From Straminergon stramineum (taxonomy: Eukaryota; Streptophyta; Bryopsida; Hypnales; Calliergonaceae), in contig OY987270.1 in the NCBI GenBank assembly GCA_963920665.1, positions 21,292,019 to 21,356,018 of the forward strand: a DNA stretch of 64,000 bases, given 5' to 3'. A program made the translations under genes and the position numbers. Below, in pieces: positions 12,445-25,084 of the stretch. A model generated the notes under the pieces. It did not search any database. It was not told where the DNA came from and saw nothing but the letters and a program-made list of their open reading frames with translations. The number at the start of each line of letters is the position of its first letter. The stretch's first letter is position 1.

Positions 12445-15400
12445 GAGATCCGAAACTACCTAGGAGATCCTCAATTGTAGGTGTTTTGAGCTTTAAGTAG
12501 GGAACTGACATAAACTCCTTGTGAATCTACTTAAAGTCTGTATATGGAGATTGAATGATGTACAATTTCCCACTTGCCAAAATGCATTGAGTTGTGCAAG
12601 TAGTTCTTTTATAGAAAACTAGAACCAAAGCATCTAGATTAAAAATCGATGTGACTGCCTCCTTGCTTCCACATGAGCACTAACATGGTAGACAATGCCA
12701 TGTCAACAACTTTTTCATCAAAGTCCTTGCTAATGTAGGACATGACGTGGCTACAACATGGCAAAGAAAAATTCATGATGTGGTAGGTGCGTTGTGGCTT
12801 AGGTCTTATCTATTTGGATGTCTATTATGACGGGCACTTGTATTCGAACGTCAGTAGTGACATGAAGTTAATTCTTTTTGAACATCATGTAGCATCCACC
12901 ATATGTTACAACACATTTGTGGAGACATGAAAACGTCTTCTAGGACATCAAAGGAAATATGAATGAAAAATACTATAGATTGTATTATTTGGATTTTAAC
13001 TCATGGAGCTTGGAATTGCAATAATTTTTTCCATTTTTCCATTTTTTCAAATTTTCAAGATGAAGTTGAAATAGATCTTGTCAAGCTTCATTTTCTTAAT
13101 TTAATTCAAATACCAAAAATGGTTATAGTGAAAGTTACAATCAAAGTTGACTAAGGCGCATTCACTTTTTGAATACATGAATCTATAGGGATTAAGGTCT
13201 ATAAACCAATTGGATTATAAATGTGACCCCTATTTAGGAAAGAGTGAAATTTTCCTTGAAATTTTTATGACTATCACTAATGAAGTAAGTACGCTTAAAG
13301 GGACAATTTTTGGTCCTCCTACCTTAATAGTGTTGTGGTTTGAAGCACCCACCTCTCCACTTGTGACTAGCAGTCAAGTGTTTTGTCCATGCACTCAAAT
13401 CCCATTTCATTTGTTTCAAAATAAAAAGTTTCATCCTAGTGCTATGGGCTCTTCCCCCATTTGTTTCCCAAACCAAAAATTTGTTGTAGCTAATGGACTT
13501 GTACTTGGTCCCTTGCAATGAAATTTTGTTTCATTTATTTAAAAATAAAATAATTCACCCATAACTTACATGAACAAGAAAAAACAATTTGACCCTGGCA
13601 TGTTTCTTCTAAGTCCCAAAGACTAATAATAGTACATAATGAAAAGATTGTCACATGCACATCTTTCAATCCAGTGAGAATTTCCATTGACCCCAAAGTC
13701 CAACTTCTACAATAGTTGCATCCAAAACTACCACATTGCATAAGGTAGCTCCAACCCAAACCACCACGTTTCTAATTGCACCTCCTAATTTTTGATGGAA
13801 AAGGATTCACTTGATGTCTCAAAATCACCACAAGTAACACCGAATTAGACAATTTTGCACTTGGCCAAGTGCAATGACTGTATGCACAACGATTCACTAA
13901 AATTCATAAGTATGGAAATCACACTTCTTAGGACTACAATTTTACATTGACTTCTATAGGAGTAGGAAAAAAAATTGGACTACTCTTCAAAATAATAAAC
14001 TTTTCATTTTTATATTATTCAATGTTTCCACTATAAACTTTTGAAACTGCTCGCACCCAACCTTCTACTAGTACTCTATTGCAACATCATATGAATTTTT
14101 ATGTTTTTATGATAGAAATTGACAAGTACATCTCCTAATAATTCAAATTACAAATTCCAATGTCACAATCTAGAAAAATAGACTTCAATAAGTATGCATT
14201 GAAGTCAAACTAAGAACAATACAATGCCATCTTCAACATCTATGACAACTTCAAACAATGATTTAGTTGAAGTATCTGATGTGTAAGTTTTGGTTGCTTT
14301 AAAGGTAGTTCGTTGCCATGCAACACAAGTGAACGTACTTATACCTCTTTATGATTCTTTGCTTGACCTCGTTTACTCCTGTACAAAGAAAAACCATTGC
14401 CTCATTCAATATAAGCATGTCTAGCATTACTTCCCTTTTAAGCAATGAATTGGAGATCTAAAGCGAATCCTGTAAGTCCCAAGTCTTTCCTATTGAACAT
14501 GCAGCTTCAACAAATACTAGCATTTGCAATATCAAAACCATCAATGGCAACTTCTCAAAATAGGAATAATAATACTCATACTTCGTAGAGGCGAGGTAAA
14601 CTTTAAAGTAAACAAATGGCAACTACAAAGTCACTAAAGGTTGTATCTTCACAAATCTTCATTGAACCTCTCATGGGGTGCAATTCTAAACAAATCCCTC
14701 ATGCTAGTGAATAGAAGCTTCAATTATGGTTGTTGAGCCATAATAAATTTAAACCAATTAAGTCCAAGTTGACACTAAAACACTAGGTAATGGTTTTGAT
14801 CTACTAACAATGTTATGTGTTGAAGAAAATAACTCGAAGAAATTTAAAAAAAAAGATATAGAAACTCACAAACAATAAGTACAAGATACAATATGATAAA
14901 TTAAATTAAATTAAATTATTTATTTAAATAAAAATTTATAAACATTAAATTAGAATTTTTTTTAACAAAATTAAACTATGAGCAAATTAAGCTAAATTTG
15001 AATACAAGAGATTTAAATTATTTTCAATGAAAAGAATTTTTCATCATTAACAAATTATAGAATTAAATAGTACAAGAAAGAATATTTCAGTTACAATAAA
15101 TTAAACTAAAACAAGATTGCAGTAGATTAAAATAAAAGAAGATCACAATAAAAAAAAAGAAAATGCAATTATTTTATCAAGTGCAAATGGAAAAACACTA
15201 TTTCAAATAAATTTAGAATATGTTAATTTAAAATTGAAGTAGAATACAAGAAATTAAAATATAATTACTGTATAATTAATTGAAATTGAAATAGAAAATA
15301 AGGAAGTTGACATAACTCACTCTAAAAAACAAAATTTTAATTTAAATTTACTAAATACAAAAAATACATAAAACTAGAATAAAAAAATAAAAATATTTTC

Positions 15401-17920
15401 CAAGAATGGACTATTTTCCTCTCCTTGGACTAGCTTTGCACATTCAAGGTACTTTGACTTCAATGTATAACAACTACTTCGATAGTACATATCATAAGAA
15501 CCCGTAATCAATATAGACATTGCACATTCTAAGATACGAGTTGTTTCGGAATACCTTTCAATGCACACTACTACTATCTCGAATTTTAGAGTATGATATC
15601 TTCTTTCCACTATCTCAACTTCTAAACCTTCCTAATATAACTATTATTACTCCTACAAGTACGAAAGCGATAATCTTTGGTCATCTTGTCATTTGCAAAT
15701 TAAGACCATTTGACTATATAATTATCTAAATAATTACATATTACACATACACCAAGATGAATTCACTTGGATTCATATGTAGGGGTACACTAGTGCTACC
15801 AACCCTCTTTCATTTACGAAATCAATGGAGAGATTTGATGTTGTATTAATATAGTTAGAAACTATCCTAATGAATACTTTTTATTAGATTTATTAATATA
15901 AGAATAGTAGTATCAATCATTTCTATTTCATTTTTCATCTTTGTTATTTTCATATGAATGTAGTATGTGTCCAAATCTTGCCCTGTTATAGTATTTAATG
16001 TCTACTTTGGTGTTCATGATACAATACTTCATCACCTTGGCATTGTTCATTTGAAGGACTACTTTTCAAATTAGTGAGACCTATTTCTCCAAATAATTTT
16101 TATTAAATTTTCATCTTGATTTTTTGATCATTTACTATCTTGTAAGGTTCAAAGGTGTGTAATGCTTTTTATGTTCCTTTCAATTCTAGAATAGTGATTG
16201 AACTCCTTCAAAAAAACTATTTCTCTAAAGTGAATTCTATTTTTGTTTGTCTTCGTGCTAGTCTTCACAGCTCCTAATTTGGGATTGATATCTCTAAATA
16301 CTAGCACAAAGACATTTGAACTTGGCATAGCTTTTGAGGTGGTCATTTAAAAATGTATAGGATTAGGGATTAAAATCACTTTGAAAACTCTATTTCTATA
16401 TCACAATTAGAAGAACATGCCTAATGCTCTTTTTAAACTGTTCTACTTTGAGTTCTTTGGTAGTCCACAGACCTGAACTCATGAATGTGAACAAACAGTT
16501 GTACACCTCATATAACGACTACGCATCCTATTCAGTAGAATAGTAGTTGCTTGAGAAAGAGGTAAGTTCTATTCTTCACTAGAAGCCAGTGATATTTCAT
16601 TTTTTCTTCATATACAAGCTTTAGTGCTTCACCATCGAATCGTTAATGACATTTTCTATTTTTTTCCAACAAAACTCAATCGAATACAGTACATCAACAA
16701 ATTGCCTCCTTGCTGAAGAATAGCAACTAGTACCAGATTAGCGAGGAGAAATTGAAGTAGACGTTCACAACATTAGGGCAGGTCCAGCTTGGGGGAAACA
16801 AACTAGAAGTTGTAGTACGTCCCTCTCAAAACAAAATTTTTTTGGCATTACTATTCCCTTGCTTCTCAACCAGTTTCTCCCACAACTTATGCTTGCTTTA
16901 CTAAAATGTAGGACTTGGTAATCAAGAACGTCATTTCTTCAGAAATGAATACAAACGGACATTACAGAAAAGTAATGCAACTTACTCAATTTTTTTATGT
17001 ACATAGATGTAGCTTTGTAACAATTTCTTCCATAATCAGTACCTTGGAGGTTACAGACAAGTGTTTACAGATTTCAACAATTGCTTGATGTCCGTAACCA
17101 CTACTTTGAAACCAAATTTATACAATCTGGATATGTTTGATTTTCTTCACTACTTCCGTATTGTCTTGCTGAAGTTGCAAATTGTGTGCACACAAATGAA
17201 TCTAAAAGAACAACAACAATGACCTATTCAAATCTAACAGAATATGCGATATCAAATTCACCCCATGCCAACGACACCAAAGACACCGTAGCGGCACTTG
17301 ACATTGACATTGCGAAAATGGAACATGGGACCGAGAAACCAACCACATTCTAGTCTATTTCAATCCTAGTCTTCCTCAATACAGGTAATCACTGTCCTCA
17401 CAATCACAACGCTTAGAAGAAGAACAAGAACACAACAAGAGAAGGAGATCTAACTCTTCAATTCAAGGGCATCAACAAATAGGGCAAACAATTTTGAGAG
17501 AATTTGGAACCACGAATTGAATCCTTGCTAGAAGTACGGCAATTCTACTAGACTGCTATGATGTCTTTAGAATTTCACTATACACCGCTTCTTGGCGCAA
17601 CGGTGATAGAGAAAGACAATAGTGAGAATCAAGTGCAGCAGCAAGGAGGATGACGGTGACTGAACAGGAGACCTCGTGGAGCGCTTCCTAGTTGAGGAGG
17701 ACAACAAAAATATGATGAGGGCAACACACGCGTTTTTCAACAAACCTCAACAGCATTCTCATTAAAAATGAGATTTAAAAAACACAGTGAGGTAAGTACA
17801 CATACCTACTTCCCAAACCTCTCGCTACTAGTACAAGAAATGCAGAGCGCCCTCCACCTTGTTGGATGACAAAATTGGACAGACATGTGCCCCATGCAAA
17901 CAAAATTTTAGAATTTGAGG
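12445..17920. other. Gene-free AT-rich interval
   Basis: No convincing gene. Open frames are short and lack conserved motifs. 14880-15400 is extremely AT-rich, with runs of TTAAATTAAA type. 16700-17830 is somewhat more mixed in composition but yields no recognisable protein. Confidence 0.5.
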
Positions 17921-17923
17921 TTT

Positions 17924-17965
17924 ATGAATAGTGACCCTCCGCACGTGCGGAGGGTCACTATTCAT
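17924..17965. repeat. Perfect 42-bp palindrome with CACGTG core
   Basis: Arms of 21 nt without a loop, centred between 17944 and 17945. The left arm reads ATGAATAGTGACCCTCCGCA and then C. The core is GCACGTGC, which contains a G-box hexamer. Confidence 0.9.
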
Positions 17966-18256
17966 CAGGACTTCACTTTTTTTCTCATGTCCTCTCACCA
18001 AGTTGGTCAGCAATGGCATGGCCACGTATTGAACTTCAAAAGAAAAGTCGAACTTCAAAAAAAAAATTAGGTTTAACTAGAGTTACTTCTTTCTTTGTTG
18101 CTATGCATGAATGATGATCTGATACAACTAGACGTTTGTAGTGTCCTTAAATGTAGACACTTCTTGTGATTGAATTATAAGATGATGGAATTGACGATTT
18201 GAGCTTGTAAGTGTGTAGACTACGATGGGGGCTGAAGGCAAAAATTGAGCAATTAC

Positions 18257-18795
18257 AGTTTTTGAAATTTTGACGTTCAAGCCAAATTAGCGCAAGAAAA
18301 AACTTGAACGCATCTAGTTTATCTTAATGGAGGACTTTGTTCGAACGATGGAATGTTCACCTTCTCCTCCATGTTTGTATTGCTCTGTAATGTTTACATA
18401 GAATTTGGAGCGTCGTACGTTCAAGCAAGTTTATGAAATTCTGACGTTCAAGCCAAATCAACATAAGAAAAAACTTGAACACACCTAGTTTATCTTGATG
18501 GAGGACTTGTTCAAACGCTCAAATGTTCACCTTCTTCTTCCACCAGGGTTGACAGCATCACATCATGTCTAGACAGACGTTAGACGGATGAAACGTCAGG
18601 ATCCAAGCCAACGTCCGTAAAAAAAATGTTTTTGGGCCATCAACTTTCAAATGCAATCTCAACGCGTCAAGACAAACGTTGATAGACATACTGACGTGAA
18701 TTTCAATTTTCATGTTAGCATAGAGAACCTTGTCCCCTATGTTTGTATTGCTCAATAATGTTTACAAAGAATTTGGAGCGCCTTACGTTTGAGCA
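18257..18795 (+). repeat. 171-bp tandem duplication, second copy interrupted by a transposon
   Basis: Unit A spans 18257-18427. Unit B starts at 18428 with AGTTTATGAAATTCTGACG, runs to about 18543 and resumes at about 18741 (GTTTGTATTGCTCAATAATG), ending near 18795. The 18544-18732 insertion splits unit B, so unit A shows the uninterrupted sequence of the target. Confidence 0.85.
18544..18732. mobile_element. hAT-like non-autonomous element, copy 2
   Basis: The 189-bp insertion starts CAGGGTTGACAG and ends GAACCTTG. Flanks TCTTCCAC (18536-18543) and TCCCCTAT (18733-18740) both align with TCCTCCAT in the undisrupted duplicate, which supports an 8-bp target-site duplication that has since diverged. 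The internal sequence is related to 11280-11624 but shorter. Confidence 0.7.
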
Positions 18796-19130
18796 AGTTG
18801 TTGAGCTTGGTCTAGATTAGACATGAGTCTCGTGGCCGGGAGAACGAAAGAAATGAAGCATCGGAGAGTTAGGATTTTGATTGTGAGCAACAAATGCTTC
18901 TTGCCAAACTTTGCAGTTGTCCATATTGCTGTTGATTTTACTTTTCCGTTTAAACTACTCGAATAAATGTTTGTTCTCTATACGTTAAGAAAGGGGGGGG
19001 GGGGGTATATTTGATTGATTTTGAGCTCAATGAACTTCTAGAATTGGCAGCCCTGAAGAGCTTGGTGATTCTACATGAAGCCATCCGATTCTGCCGAATA
19101 TGCACCCTTTGTTCTTAATGCTAGAGAGTT

Positions 19131-19205
19131 GGCAGGGTTTTGCAGATTCTGCAAACTAGCTCGCCCTACGAGCTTGCTAATCTGCAGAATCTGCAAAACC
19201 CTGCC
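19131..19205 (+). repeat. 75-nt hairpin with 23-bp perfect stem
   Basis: GGCAGGGTTTTGCAGATTCT followed by GCA (from 19131) is exactly complementary in inverted orientation to the sequence ending at 19205. Partial pairing continues inward to a loop around CCCTACG. It could be a foldback transposon relic or a small-RNA hairpin; no duplication of a target site is clear. Confidence 0.75.
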
Positions 19206-19264
19206 TACTTTCTCGTACGTAGTAAATCGTCCTACAATATTGTTTCCAATGTGCGTTCTCTATG

Positions 19265-19860
19265 CATCTTCAATATCTAGATGACTAGATTCATCTATGA
19301 AATTGACGATTTCAGAAACATCAATATGAAGTTCAGTTTGGAAACAAATTTATAAACTAATATAGAAATAACAGTTGTAGCGTTTGATTTGTAGATTCCA
19401 TCTGAGTGCATGGTTAGATTTACTAATGTTATCACTAGTGTTTGAATTTTGAATTTTGAAAGAGAGATTCCAAAATTCCTTCAAAATTCCTTCAAAATTC
19501 AATTATGAGCAAAATATTATCATGTTAAAATTAAAATTCGTTGGAAAGGATTTGACATTATGTTCTCTTCATATGGTCATTTTTTGAAATTTTCGTATTC
19601 TTTAAATCTATGACCTCATTTTGGCAAATCTAGTTTTGAACTAAAATAAATGTAGTTTGACCAATTGACATCCTTGCACATCGTTAATCTTAGAGAAATA
19701 TCTACTTTAGTAACATTAATTCCAACCATTACATAGGATAACAACTTGACAACTTATGTCGACAAATTAGAATAACTTTCTTCCAAGTAATTAGGAAGAT
19801 GAAACTCCAATTCCAATTAGGGTTTGTTTTTTTCATTTTTGGTGAAGTGCCAAAGTGGCG
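19265..19860 (+). mobile_element. TTAA-type element, family D copy 1 (decayed ends)
   Basis: Aligns with 49729-50305 and, reversed, with 55993-56554. Shared blocks are CTATGACCTCATTTT, GCAAATCTAGTTTTGAACTA and CCAACCATTA. The termini are too diverged to show TTAA. Boundaries are approximate. Confidence 0.55.
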
Positions 19861-20095
19861 ACATTAAATGTTATAGTGGTACTCCAAATTTCAACATTCA
19901 TCCACATATTGGATCAAAAATATCACATTAGCACATATCACATATCCATAATTCTATTTTCATCCACAATCTAGCGATTTCATCCAAGATTTTTTTTTCA
20001 TTTGAAGTTTTTTGGCGATTTCATCCAAAATTTTACTATTTATGTTCTATAGGCTTGGTGCAAGGCCCAATATTTTGGTGCAAATTGACGACAAA

Positions 20096-20130
20096 TCACT
20101 AGAAAAAAACCCACTAGTTCCAATATGTTC
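20096..20130 (+). mobile_element. Isolated CACTA-type terminus
   Basis: CACTAGAAAAAAACCCACTA is the form of a CACTA/En-Spm left end. No matching right end was found nearby, so this is at best a truncated element. Confidence 0.25.
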
Positions 20131-21962
20131 ATTGTCCACAAAATGGAGGTTGGAGCACTTACAATTTAAGGTACTAGAATGAAAGTCTTAGTATTGGACA
20201 ACTTTTTTGCACATTTTGAGTTTCATTTTGTATGTAAGGGTTACATATAGTGTTCATATTCTCACATAGTTAATATTTTCAGAGAATTACTAATGTGGAA
20301 GTTTGCAAAGTGGTTCCGAAAGCCAATTTTGCATGTGGTTTAGATGAAAACCAATTTTCCAAAAATGATATCATATAAAAAAAATCATATAGAAATTTTC
20401 AAAAATCTTAAAACAAAGAGAACCTCATGTTGAAGACTTCTCCAAAAATTGAACTTAAAGAATAATAATATTTTGTTCACATGTACGTTTAGAAGAAATT
20501 TTGAAATTTAACTTGCAAAGTTTTTAACAAAATATAAGTATAGACAATCATGGTAGATGACATCATACGGATGGAATTTTAAAATCAAATTGTACAACTC
20601 CTTTTTGTATATTGAATCCTAAGTGTTGTAACACTAATTACTTTATGCAGGTATTCAACAAATAAACAAACCAAGTAGGACATGTTCAACGCTTAGGGGT
20701 TCAATTTATTTAATGTGGTATTATAATTTGGTAATGCATGTGCAAGAAATTGCCCTTTGGAGAACCTATGATATCCTAATTTGATGAGATTTTTTTACTT
20801 GTTCACTTTAGAAATTGTCATTATAAAATTTGTGAAGTCTTGTTGGAAAAAAATATGTCATAAAGTAGGAGTAATGAACACAATGCTTGAAATTTTATGA
20901 AATTTCAAAAATTAGAGGAAACTACTAGAATGAATTTGATGTTGTAGTTGATGTTTTGTTAGAACTACCAGCATAGAAAAGTACAGAAGAAGCTATTGTT
21001 TAACTAGAGTTTTTCTTGCTTTCAGTATGTTATCACGAAATGGTTACATATGAAATAAAAATTTCAACAGTTCTTATAAATAATTGAGTAAAAATATAAA
21101 TTATAAGAGAAACGTTCTATACTTGAACTTCGAATCATATACATGGAAGGATTACACATTATTTTATGGGGGGGTTTTTTGCTCAAAGTTGAGTGTCTAT
21201 TTGAAGAACTCATTAAAAAAATTTAGAAAGTTCTCATAGTTTGCAAAATAGAATTAGGAGGAACAAAGGACTTTCATATATCTTAGATCTCTATAGATGA
21301 AGTTCCATATTTTGTTACTTGAAAGGTAGTGTAATTTTAAAGCAATTAACTCTTATTTTATAGTGTATTAATATATTTACAAAGTCAGGAAATTATGATC
21401 ACAATGAAAGTGTAGTCGCTAGTAGAGCAAAGAAGCTAAACCCTTGAAAGAGATGAGAAGCCTTGAAGTACAAACTCCTATCTCTACCCTAAAATTATCA
21501 CATAGTTCATTATTTCAAAAAAATTGTAGTGATTCAAGAATTTGTAGCTGGAAGAATATACATTAGACTATACTATGCAATGCTTGAAAGTAGTCAATTT
21601 GAGAAAGTGTAGTTATGCTATTTCAACTAAATGTACTTCTAGTACATTAGAATGAAAACGTGTATATATCTTTTATAGAATTAACCTATATATAGTGCAA
21701 CGTGCTTGGGTTGTTAAGGGAAAGATAAGTGTTGATGTAGACCTTTACAAATTACATTAGAGAAATGTAAATGCTCTTAAGTTAAATTCTTTTTCATATT
21801 GAATGTTCTCTTTAAGTATTTTATATTGAAGAATTCAATTGACATATTAGGATAGGAATTAAAAAAAAATTATGACTTCCATTAAGTAAATATAGGTAAG
21901 AAAAATTAAATTTTATATGAGAAGGAAAAGTATTATAGTTAATATTGAGAGGCGCTGACTAG

Positions 21963-22829
21963 ATGAAGAACATAGAAGTTGTGGACAAAACAAACGAATT
22001 CAAGGAATATCTAGAAGATTTCCCACAATGGAATAGAAAAGAGGCCCATGCTTTACCATTTTGGCCAAGCAATATCTTGAATGAGAGCGAGGATGGCAAT
22101 GTTGCTTCGAATGTGGAAGAAAAAGGTATAATTTCAAGTGTATTTGTTGACGTTGATGGAAACACAACAAGGATTGCAATTGTGGACTTGATTATGGCAA
22201 CAATGCCTAATCCAGAGAGGAGGGGGTATTTTGTACCCTGCAAGGATAGGCTCCTACAAGAAGCATCCCGAAGAGTGACAAGAGGGAGGAATAGAGTTGG
22301 AAGATAGCATGCAAAAGCAATAAGAGATGGGAATGAAGATCCTTACCCTCCATTCAATCTAGAAAATGACATTGTCATAGGCCAATTTGTGGCACTTACC
22401 GTAGAGCTGAAGGAAGTAAGAGGAGGAGTACCTTTTTACATAGGAAAGGTATTGGAATTCAGTCAAGGGAGGTGGACCTCAAAGATGAAAGTCCTATGGT
22501 ATTGACCTTCTATGAGATCTAGAGCAAAAGAAGAAGAAGCAGGTAGTAACAAAGTGAGGTACATGAACTACATGGAATCCGCATGGGAACCGTCTAGGAA
22601 GAGGTTTGCCTGAATTGAGAAGGAAGCTACTATATATTCATGGATGGATGTCCGTCATCAAGGTAGAACTGGTCACGCAATAGGCTCAAACATTATAGTG
22701 CATGGTGTACAAACAGAGGAGACAATGATCATTCCGACTAAAGCTAAACCGCATCTTATGGAGTACTTGACAATGTAGATGGAAGACCTCGATGACGAAT
22801 GTCTACAAAATGATTTGAATATGTACTAG
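21963..22829 (+). pseudogene. Pseudogene of a TE-type protein, four in-frame stops
   Basis: One reading frame continues without frameshift for about 289 codons but is broken by stops at 22305 (TAG), 22503 (TGA), 22611 (TGA) and 22776 (TAG), before a TAG at 22827 that may be the original end. The frame is strongly protein-like: PYPPFNLENDIVIGQFVALT, PFYIGKVLEFSQGRW, KVLWY*PSMRSR and SAWEPSRKRFA*IEKEATIY. The VGQFVAL...FYIGKVL...VLWYWP...W pattern recalls a domain seen in uncharacterised transposon-associated proteins; I cannot name the family. Both TGA stops sit where Trp fits (WYWP, FAWIEK), and both TAG stops read as former CAG. A TAG also lies directly before the first ATG, so the true start may be further upstream and lost. 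No transposase catalytic core is visible. Confidence 0.6.
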
Positions 22830-25084
22830 AGAAGTATTATGTTATGTAGTGTGTTATTGACCTTCTAGTAGTAGGCATTTAGAAGTACTTCAATGTGAAG
22901 TGCACAATAATATGCACTATGAGTATTGTGGAGTGAAAAGTGTATGAGGTTTTCATGAAGTAATTGAAAATTTTGGAGCAATATGACGAATTTTCCTTGA
23001 ACAACTTCTCTTCCAAAAGATTTTTTGGAAAAATCCCTCCCCCCCTCCTAATATTTGAAATTGTCTATTTTATATGGCATATGAGCCAAGTGCAAAAATG
23101 TCTAATTTGGTGTTAGTGTGTAAGAAGCAACATGTAGGAGTTGGAATAGTTTTTTGAAGCAACTAATTGGAGTTGAAGCATTTTGTGCTTCAAGAGTGGT
23201 GGTTCAAGGGGGGTCTAGTGACATGAGTAGATATCCTAGTCCTATGCTTTTAACTTTGAAAAATCATAGAATATTGTGTGAGTGTTGGAAAAATCCTAAA
23301 CAAATTGGGTTGGGTTTTTCTTGAAGAGACTAACAATTTCACATCAAAATTTTATCATTTTGACTAGCAAGATATATGGGGGACAAAAAATGGTGATTGT
23401 AGGTGAGTATATCTTATGACTTGGTACTAAATTTAGTCCTAAATTCTACTACTAAAATCTTGCTATTTTAGAAATGCTAAATTCTAATGGAGTTGATTTT
23501 GAGGTACAACAAGAAAATTAAGATTTTATGGAAAAAGTTGTGACCTTTCTCAATTTGAATTCACATAGGTTTGTAGTTGTTATGAGAAAACATCTTTCCC
23601 CTTCATTGGACAATTCAATGTGCCTCTCATTTTCTATATTCACTAGACATGATCTCTTACTCATTAGACATTTTAATGTGTGTGGTGTGTTGTCCAATTA
23701 TTGCAAGTGTTGAGGCAAGTGTCCATTCATTAGTATGTGTATGATAATATGTGGATGTGAAATGGCAATGCAAGGTTCAATTCCCATCTCTATGACAAAT
23801 GAAAATGCTAACAACACAAATCTAATAATGGCTAGCATGAAGAAAATGCATGCACAGTCCAAGAATTGATTCATAGTCTTATTTGGCATGGAGGTCACTC
23901 AATGTAAATTTTTTGTCTGTGGAATTTCCTTCTATAGTACAATGGCAAGCACACAAGGCAAATTTATAACAAAGGATATTGGTTTATTCAATAGTGAGTC
24001 TAATGTATCTTTGAGAGTCATTAAGGCTTCTAAGCAATATATATATATATATTTTTTTTAATTTTTAATTTTTAATTTTAATTTTTTTAATTTTAATTTT
24101 TTGTTGACATGACATGGACTAAATCACCATCTAATGAGTTGCTAATTTTTGAGTTTCCTTCTAATTTAGTTTAAAGTTTTAAAATCTTCAAAATTAAACT
24201 TTTCTACCTTTGAAAATATGTTTGACAGATTTTTAGTCACTCACAAAGGCAAATTATTCTACCTCTTTCTTGCAATTGATCTTGATGGATACAATAATGG
24301 AGGAGAAGTATTGGAGCATTGAGAGAAGTGTTGGAAATGGGAAGTACATGACAATATACTTGTTGATTACCATAAGTAAGAGTATAATTTGCCATGCTAC
24401 TAGTGTGTTTGTGCTCACTCCTTGCTATCATAGTCATTAGTCCCCTTCATCTTCAACCTAAATGCATGAATCCCAAAAGTTGGCCATTGATAGGACCACC
24501 TATTCATTGCTCACCATTCATCCTTGAAATATAGAGTGGCCTTAAAAGATTTCATTTTTTGGAAGAACATTCTTTTGTAGATTCTTCCATTCTCTTATCT
24601 TAGGTAAAAGATTTTTTCATAGATTTTTGGACTCTCTTCAAGACACTACCAAATTAGTTTATTTTCATGCATTTGATTTTCTCTATCATGTCTGGTAGTT
24701 TAATATTATTACCCTATTTGGTTGCAAATATTGAAGTGTGCAACCTTGGATAAAAGAACTAATGCAATAGGTAGGTAAAACAATGAATTTGACTAATCTA
24801 CCTAAAGACATAGTTAATGAATGAATGGAAGACAATGTAGCATCATACCAACTTTGAAATGATCAATGTTTTATTCTATTCATGAAGGCTTGACCTTAGG
24901 GTGGGCTTACATCTAAAGCATGGTGGATAGAAAAAGTACTAAAAGACAAGAACAATTCCATTGATCATTGGTGAGCATAGAAGTAGGCAAATGAGTTATA
25001 CCAATATCAATGAATTCCATACTATAAACTAATAAAGAAACACAAAAATACTTTCTATATTTCTAATATCAATGAATGCACCCA
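22830..25084. other. Gene-free AT-rich interval with simple repeats
   Basis: Contains an (AT)n tract near 24038-24050 followed by a T-rich, TTTTAATTTTT-type low-complexity run to about 24103. No gene recognised. Confidence 0.5.

Noticed and set aside
24038..24103. (AT)n and T-rich tract as possible origin or regulatory site
   Set aside because: Ordinary simple-sequence repeat in AT-rich DNA; no supporting motif.
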